DNA of 64,000 nucleotides from Gluconobacter aidae (lineage in GTDB: Bacteria > Pseudomonadota > Alphaproteobacteria > Acetobacterales > Acetobacteraceae): assembly GCF_009547075.1 (NCBI RefSeq), contig NZ_WIPH01000002.1:1-64000 (forward strand), read 5' to 3'. Under the pieces are notes generated by a model. The model was not told where the DNA came from. It did not search any database and worked only from the letters and a program-made list of their open reading frames with translations. Positions 60,064 through 64,000 of the stretch are shown piece after piece; position 1 is the stretch's first letter, and each line of letters begins with the position of its first letter. A program made the translations under genes and the position numbers.

Positions 60064-61374
60064 ATGTCCGAATCTTCCCCCCCCAAGCACGGGCTTGCGG
60101 AAGCCCTTGGGATACCCAGAGCCCTGTTCTGGGCATTTGTGGGACAGCTCCTGTTCATGGTCGGTGATGGCGTGGAGGCGGGGTATCTCGATACCTACAT
60201 GCTTCATCACGGCCATACGCAGGGTTTCGTGAACGAAATGTTCACTTTCTACGGCATCACCGTGATGATTGCCGCCTGGTTCTCCGGGCCGCTGTCGGAT
60301 CTCATGGGGCCAAAGAAAGTCATGTGGCTTGGTCTCATTCTGTGGGCCATTCTTGAAGTGGGCTTCCTGTCCCTGGGTCTTGGACCCAACAGCGGGCCGA
60401 TGATCCTGCTTTTCTATACGCTTCGCGGCTTTGCCTATCCGCTCTTTGCGTATGGTTTTCTTGTCTGGATTGCCGCCGCCACGCCGACCGCCATGCTGGG
60501 TTCGGCGGCAGGCTGGTTCTGGTTTTCCTTCTCTGCCGGCCTGCCGACGCTTGGCTCGCAGTTCGCACGGTTTGCCATTCCCCAGATCGGCGAGCTTCGG
60601 ACCTTCTGGTGCTCCCTCGGACTGGTGATCATTGGCGGTCTTGTCGCCCTGCTGTTTACGCATGAGCCGACCGGCAAGAAGCGCCTTCTGCCAGACCATG
60701 TGCCGACCAAGGACATTTTCTTCGGTTCCATGAGCATCATGTGGCGTGAACCCAAGACGCTGATTGCCGGTATCGTCCGTGTGATCGACACGTCTTCGGA
60801 ATATGCCTTCCTGGCGATCATGCCGGCGTTCTTCGTCGACCATCTCGGGTTTTCCCTCGGGCAGTGGCTGAACCTGCTGTCGCTCATCTTCCTGAGCAAC
60901 ATTCTGTTCAATCTTGTCTCGGGTATGGTGGCGGACAGCCTTGGGCACCGCTTCGTTGTCGCCGTGTTCGGTGGGATTGGCGGGTTTATCGCAATTCCAC
61001 TGTTCTATTATGTGCCGCTGTGGTTCCCCGGAAACTTCTGGGCCGTGGCCGCCGCAGGCATCTTCTATGGCGCGACCGTCGCAGCGTTCGTTCCGCTGTC
61101 CGGCCTGATGCCGCAGATCTGCCCGCGTGAAAAAGCTGCTGCCCTCTCCATTCTGGGGCTGGGGGCGGGGGCGTCCACCTGGGTTGGCCCGGCAGTTGTG
61201 GCTGGCTGTGAGGCCGTCTTTGGTCCGGGCATGCAGTATGTGATCTGGACCTTTGCCGTGATCTATCTGGCCTCTGCCGGCATGACGATGGCTCTGACCA
61301 TCTCGCCGGAAGCACGTCGCTACAGCGAAGAAGCTGCGGCGCGGGGCGAGAGCGCTTCAGTGGTTGGGCACTGA
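60064..61374 (+). CDS. MFS transporter, RbtT/DalT/CsbX-like (probable polyol carrier)
   Basis: Inner-membrane carrier of 436 residues with twelve predicted segments. GDGVEAGYLDTYML in TM1, and GPLSDLMGPKKVMWLGLIL, the A-motif after TM2, match the ribitol/arabitol (RbtT/DalT/CsbX) branch as I remember it. A second A-motif copy, GMVADSLGHRFVVAVFG, starts the second half. ATG at 60064 follows GGAGAG by seven bases; a TTG at 60049 is in frame but overlaps that ribosome site. No polyol dehydrogenase gene is adjacent, so the substrate is inferred from the family and the likely lifestyle. Confidence 0.85.
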   Translation: MSESSPPKHGLAEALGIPRALFWAFVGQLLFMVGDGVEAGYLDTYMLHHGHTQGFVNEMFTFYGITVMIAAWFSGPLSDLMGPKKVMWLGLILWAILEVGFLSLGLGPNSGPMILLFYTLRGFAYPLFAYGFLVWIAAATPTAMLGSAAGWFWFSFSAGLPTLGSQFARFAIPQIGELRTFWCSLGLVIIGGLVALLFTHEPTGKKRLLPDHVPTKDIFFGSMSIMWREPKTLIAGIVRVIDTSSEYAFLAIMPAFFVDHLGFSLGQWLNLLSLIFLSNILFNLVSGMVADSLGHRFVVAVFGGIGGFIAIPLFYYVPLWFPGNFWAVAAAGIFYGATVAAFVPLSGLMPQICPREKAAALSILGLGAGASTWVGPAVVAGCEAVFGPGMQYVIWTFAVIYLASAGMTMALTISPEARRYSEEAAARGESASVVGH

Positions 61375-61411
61375 GTTCAGGGCATTCCGTCATCGTCCTG
61401 ACGCTGTAAAA

Positions 61412-61445
61412 GAAGGGGGCAGTCCGGGATCGGGCTGCCCCCTTC
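61412..61445 (+). terminator. Intrinsic terminator after the MFS gene
   Basis: GAAGGGGGCAG (61412-61422) and CTGCCCCCTTC (61435-61445) form a perfect 11-bp stem 38 bases past the stop. Confidence 0.78.
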
Positions 61446-61480
61446 CGCGTTGGGAGGCAGTCACGTCAAGGAGAATAGCT

Positions 61481-61705
61481 ATGGACGCCGATCTGGAACA
61501 GTATCTGGAGGCAGGAGTAGGGCGGTTGCAGGAGGATGCCGGCGTCTGTCCCTGGATGAACGGTCTTGATAAAAAAGTTTCCAGTGCGGCAAGAGAAACA
61601 GAGGCACTTGTCAGCGATTTGATGGTGGATCAGCCACTGTTCTGGTTGCTGACCTCGTTTTTCATCGGGATTTTGTTGGGAAAAGGTCTTTTTCGGAAAA
61701 GTTAA
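61481..61705 (+). CDS. Small ElaB/YqjD-like membrane-anchored protein
   Basis: 74 residues: a polar, probably helical region (MDADLEQYLEAGVGRLQEDA, KKVSSAARETEALVSDLM) followed by one C-terminal transmembrane helix (PLFWLLTSFFIGILLGKGLF) and a basic end (RKS). This layout resembles ElaB/YqjD/DUF883-type tail-anchored proteins that bind ribosomes in stationary phase, but the similarity is of architecture only. AAGGAG before ATG 61481 is a strong ribosome site. A DUF1328 gene follows after 61 bases. Confidence 0.65.
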   Translation: MDADLEQYLEAGVGRLQEDAGVCPWMNGLDKKVSSAARETEALVSDLMVDQPLFWLLTSFFIGILLGKGLFRKS

Positions 61706-61766
61706 ACTTCCGCAGGCGCGTCACGTTACGACATGACCACGAACTCTTGGGCGAGGAGCCTGCGTC

Positions 61767-61937
61767 ATGCTGCATTATGCGATTGTTTTCTTTATCATTT
61801 CCATCATTGCCGGTGTTTTCGGCTTTTCCGGTATTTCGGCGGCAACGGCTGGGATCGCCAAGCTGTTCTTCATCATCTTCCTTGTTCTGGCAGTGCTGGC
61901 CATTCTCGCAGGGGTGGCGGGGCTGCACGCTCTCTGA
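61767..61937 (+). CDS. DUF1328 family small membrane protein
   Basis: 56 residues, [20 protein letters not shown] then [20 protein letters not shown] and a third hydrophobic run. The [15 protein letters not shown] pattern is that of DUF1328 (YtjA-like) proteins, which have two membrane helices and are often linked to envelope stress responses; function is unknown. GAGGAG lies eight bases before the ATG at 61767. It pairs with the upstream tail-anchored gene and ends 20 bases before a strong terminator. Confidence 0.82.
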   Translation: MLHYAIVFFIISIIAGVFGFSGISAATAGIAKLFFIIFLVLAVLAILAGVAGLHAL

Positions 61938-61957
61938 TCCCGGCAGACGGGGATATG

Positions 61958-61990
61958 AAAAGGGCGGGTGCCGTTGGCCCCGCCCTTTTT
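61958..61990. terminator. Bidirectional intrinsic terminator
   Basis: AAAAGGGCGGG and CCGCCCTTTTT arms (61958-61968, 61980-61990) between the DUF1328 gene and the convergent channel gene; A- and T-runs serve both strands. Confidence 0.88.
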
Positions 61991-61997
61991 CTGTGCT

Positions 61998-63542
61998 TCA
62001 GTTTCCGTTCTTGTCCCTCTGAATGAAGGACGGAAGCAGCGGATTGTCCGTCTGGAGCGAATTTTTGCTGGGAAGCTGCTGCGTGGTCCAGCCACCGCCA
62101 AGATCCGTTATCAGCTTTACTTCGGCAAGGAACTGCTGCTGCCGCACGCTGAGCTGGGTTTCCTGATATTGCAGGGCGTTCTGCTCGGCCGTGATGACGG
62201 TCGTATAGATCTGCGTTCCGGCAAGATATTCGTTCATCGAAACCTGAACCGCGGCTTCGGCGGATTTTACGGCGGCGTTCTGCAGGGCCAGCTGCTGATC
62301 GAGATAATGCAGGCCCGACATCTGATCTTCGGTATCCTGAAGCGCAGCGAGAACGGTCTGGCGGTAGGTGGCAACGGCATTATCGTAGTCTGCTTCGGCA
62401 CTGCGGACGGCCGCGGAACGCGAGCCCCCTTCGAAAATGGTTTCCGTAGCTGCTGCACCGAGGCTCCATGTCCGCGTTGCCGTCTGGATCAGCTGCTGGA
62501 GCGGATTGCCGCTATAGCCATAGGATGCGGAGAGGGTGACCTGCGGGAAGAAAGCGCCGATTTCGTAACCGATCTCCGCATTATAGGCTTCCATATTGCG
62601 TTCGGCCTGCGCCACATCCGGCCTGCGTTCCAGCAGCATGGAGGGTACGGCGACAGGTGCGGCCGGGATTGTTGCGGGGAGCGGCGAGGGGGGCAGCGTA
62701 AGCTCTGCCGGTGCGCGGCCTGTCAGCATGGCAATGGCATGTTCATACTCCGCGCGCGCGATATGAGCGTTTGCCAGATTGGCCTGCGTGGACTGCAACA
62801 GATAACGGGCCTGCAGAACGCTTGTCGGATCCGCAACGCCGGCATCAAGCTGGTTCTGGAGGATTTCCAGATTGTGGCGATACAGCTCCACATTGCGGGC
62901 ATAGAGTGCGATCAGACTGTCCTGATAGCGCAGGTCGAAATAGTCCTGGGCCAGCTGCAGCTGATAGGACAGGCGCATATTCGCAACGAGCGCTGCATCT
63001 GCCTGCGTTGCGGCGACCTGTTCCTGGACCTGACGGCGGATCATGCCCCAGACGTCCACGGTCCAGCTTGCGGACGGCCCGGTCGTCCAGGTGTTCGTGG
63101 TGTAGGACTGCGTGGAGGTGTAGGTGAAGCCGCCACTCGTATTCTGGGCACTGCTGCCCTGCGCATACCGGTTGAAGCTGAACTTGCCGCTCAGGGTCGG
63201 GAAAAGCTGGGCACGGATCGAATCAATCGTCGCGGCAGCCTTGCGGTATTGCGCCTCGTATTCCTTCAGGCTCTGGTTGGATCTGGCGACACGTTCTTCA
63301 AGATCGTTCAGAACGGGGTCGTTAAAGACCGTCCACCAGTCACCCTTGGGCATTTTGGCAAGGTCCGGTGCGGCCATCTGCCAGCCTGGCGGTGGTGGGG
63401 CTTCCTTGAATTTCGCAGAGATGATGGCCTTCGGGCGATGATAGTTCGGCCCGACCATGCCGCCGATGCAGCCGCTCAGGAAAGGCAGGGTTGCTGCCCC
63501 CAGCAGGGTATTGCGCAGAGTAGACTTACGGAGGGCGGTCAT
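61998..63542 (-). CDS. RND pump outer-membrane channel (OprM/NodT type), second pump
   Basis: 514-residue TolC-like lipoprotein. N-terminal signal NTLLGAATLPFLSGC with lipobox LSGC, then GPNYHRPKA, the usual start of the mature NodT-family protein. Repeats include SWTVDVWGMIRRQVQ, LERRPDVAQAERNMEAYNA and EIGYEIGAFFPQVTLSASYG. ATG at 63542 overlaps the permease stop as TGATG. It is clearly a different protein from the channel at 29873-31543, with a shorter N-terminus and different loops. Confidence 0.92.
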   Translation of the reverse strand: MTALRKSTLRNTLLGAATLPFLSGCIGGMVGPNYHRPKAIISAKFKEAPPPPGWQMAAPDLAKMPKGDWWTVFNDPVLNDLEERVARSNQSLKEYEAQYRKAAATIDSIRAQLFPTLSGKFSFNRYAQGSSAQNTSGGFTYTSTQSYTTNTWTTGPSASWTVDVWGMIRRQVQEQVAATQADAALVANMRLSYQLQLAQDYFDLRYQDSLIALYARNVELYRHNLEILQNQLDAGVADPTSVLQARYLLQSTQANLANAHIARAEYEHAIAMLTGRAPAELTLPPSPLPATIPAAPVAVPSMLLERRPDVAQAERNMEAYNAEIGYEIGAFFPQVTLSASYGYSGNPLQQLIQTATRTWSLGAAATETIFEGGSRSAAVRSAEADYDNAVATYRQTVLAALQDTEDQMSGLHYLDQQLALQNAAVKSAEAAVQVSMNEYLAGTQIYTTVITAEQNALQYQETQLSVRQQQFLAEVKLITDLGGGWTTQQLPSKNSLQTDNPLLPSFIQRDKNGN

Positions 63543-64000
63543 CAGGACTGTGTTTCCCGGGATGAAAGATGGAAGAAGGAGGCGAGATGGGCCCGCAGAC
63601 GGCCCATGGCGCGCCCGAACCGGTCGAGATACAGGAAAATGACGGGGGTGCTGTAGAGCGTCAGAAGCTGGCTGACCACCAGGCCGCCGAGGATGGCAAT
63701 GCCCAGCGGGCGCCGCAGTTCACAGCCATATCCGTTGCCGATAATCAGGGGGACGGCGCCGAAAGCCGCGGCGAGGGAAGTCATGAGGATCGGACGAAAG
63801 CGCAAATGGCTCGCCTGACGGATGGCATCCATGGCGGACATCCCCTCACGCTGCGCCACCAGGGCGAAGTCGATCAGCATGATGGCGTTCTTCTTGACGA
63901 TACCGATCAGCAGGATCACGCCGATCATCGCCATGAGGGAAAATTCCTCTCCACAGATCTGAAGGGCCAGGATGGCGCCCACACCCGCGGACGGCAGGGT
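63542..64000 (-). CDS. RND efflux pump permease, C-terminal part (5' end outside window)
   Basis: The last 153 codons of an MdtB/MdtC/AcrB-type permease; the frame is open through the right edge. Visible features are the [12 protein letters not shown] segment before TM10, [20 protein letters not shown] (TM11 region), [20 protein letters not shown] (TM12 entrance) and a final amphipathic tail. [20 protein letters not shown] is characteristic of the MdtBC branch. Its channel partner follows with a two-base overlap; the adaptor would be expected further right. Confidence 0.92.
   Translation of the reverse strand, partial: TLPSAGVGAILALQICGEEFSLMAMIGVILLIGIVKKNAIMLIDFALVAQREGMSAMDAIRQASHLRFRPILMTSLAAAFGAVPLIIGNGYGCELRRPLGIAILGGLVVSQLLTLYSTPVIFLYLDRFGRAMGRLRAHLASFFHLSSRETQS

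Overview
The window looks like a chromosomal segment of an acetic acid bacterium (Acetobacteraceae), most likely Gluconobacter or a close relative. The evidence is the GC-rich codon use with G/C third positions, the alphaproteobacterial gene orders (DUF3576-leuS-lptE-holA, minC-minD-minE, secY-adk-rpsM-rpsK-rpoA-rplQ), and the surrounding physiology: a 2-ketogluconate-reductase-type enzyme, acetyl-CoA synthetase, a polyol-type MFS carrier, a TonB receptor and two RND pumps. The genus is an inference from memory of family members, not a database result.

Layout. 1-2410 (minus): an auxin-efflux-type carrier, a low-molecular-weight phosphotyrosine phosphatase and a 2-hydroxyacid dehydrogenase cut by the left edge. 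2520-4810: a small membrane protein and acetyl-CoA synthetase, convergent. 4927-9726 (minus): DUF3576 lipoprotein, leucyl-tRNA synthetase, LptE and DNA polymerase III delta, tightly packed. 9862-11994 (minus): a large SARP/BTAD-type regulator. 12395-12738: tRNA-Arg(CCU) with its own promoter, interrupted between anticodon position 36 and position 37 by a 228-nt sequence that folds as a subgroup IC3-like group I intron; this is the most interesting element seen. 13089-16967: a TonB receptor divergent from a Tat-exported major-royal-jelly/yellow-type protein. 17040-19452 (minus): YidB-like protein and the MinCDE division-site system. 19530-23033: glutathione transferase-like protein, HI0933-type flavoprotein, a small Cys-rich lipoprotein and RmuC. 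23104-31543: an OmpR/histidine kinase pair followed by a complete RND pump operon (permease, adaptor, outer-membrane channel).

31643-59726 is one very large transcription-translation cluster, all on the plus strand: rplK-rplA-rplJ-rplL-rpoB-rpoC, rpsL-rpsG-tuf, then the S10, spc and alpha operons through secY, adk, rpoA and rplQ. It is broken by intercistronic hairpins and several good sigma70-like promoters (before rplK, rpoB, rpsL and rpsM). Two departures from the usual order stand out: fusA is missing between rpsG and tuf, and secE-nusG are missing before rplK, where the RND operon sits instead.

60064-64000: an RbtT/DalT/CsbX-like MFS carrier, two tiny membrane proteins, then (minus) the outer-membrane channel and the C-terminal end of the permease of a second RND pump cut by the right edge. 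No insertion sequence, CRISPR array, prophage or rRNA gene was seen.
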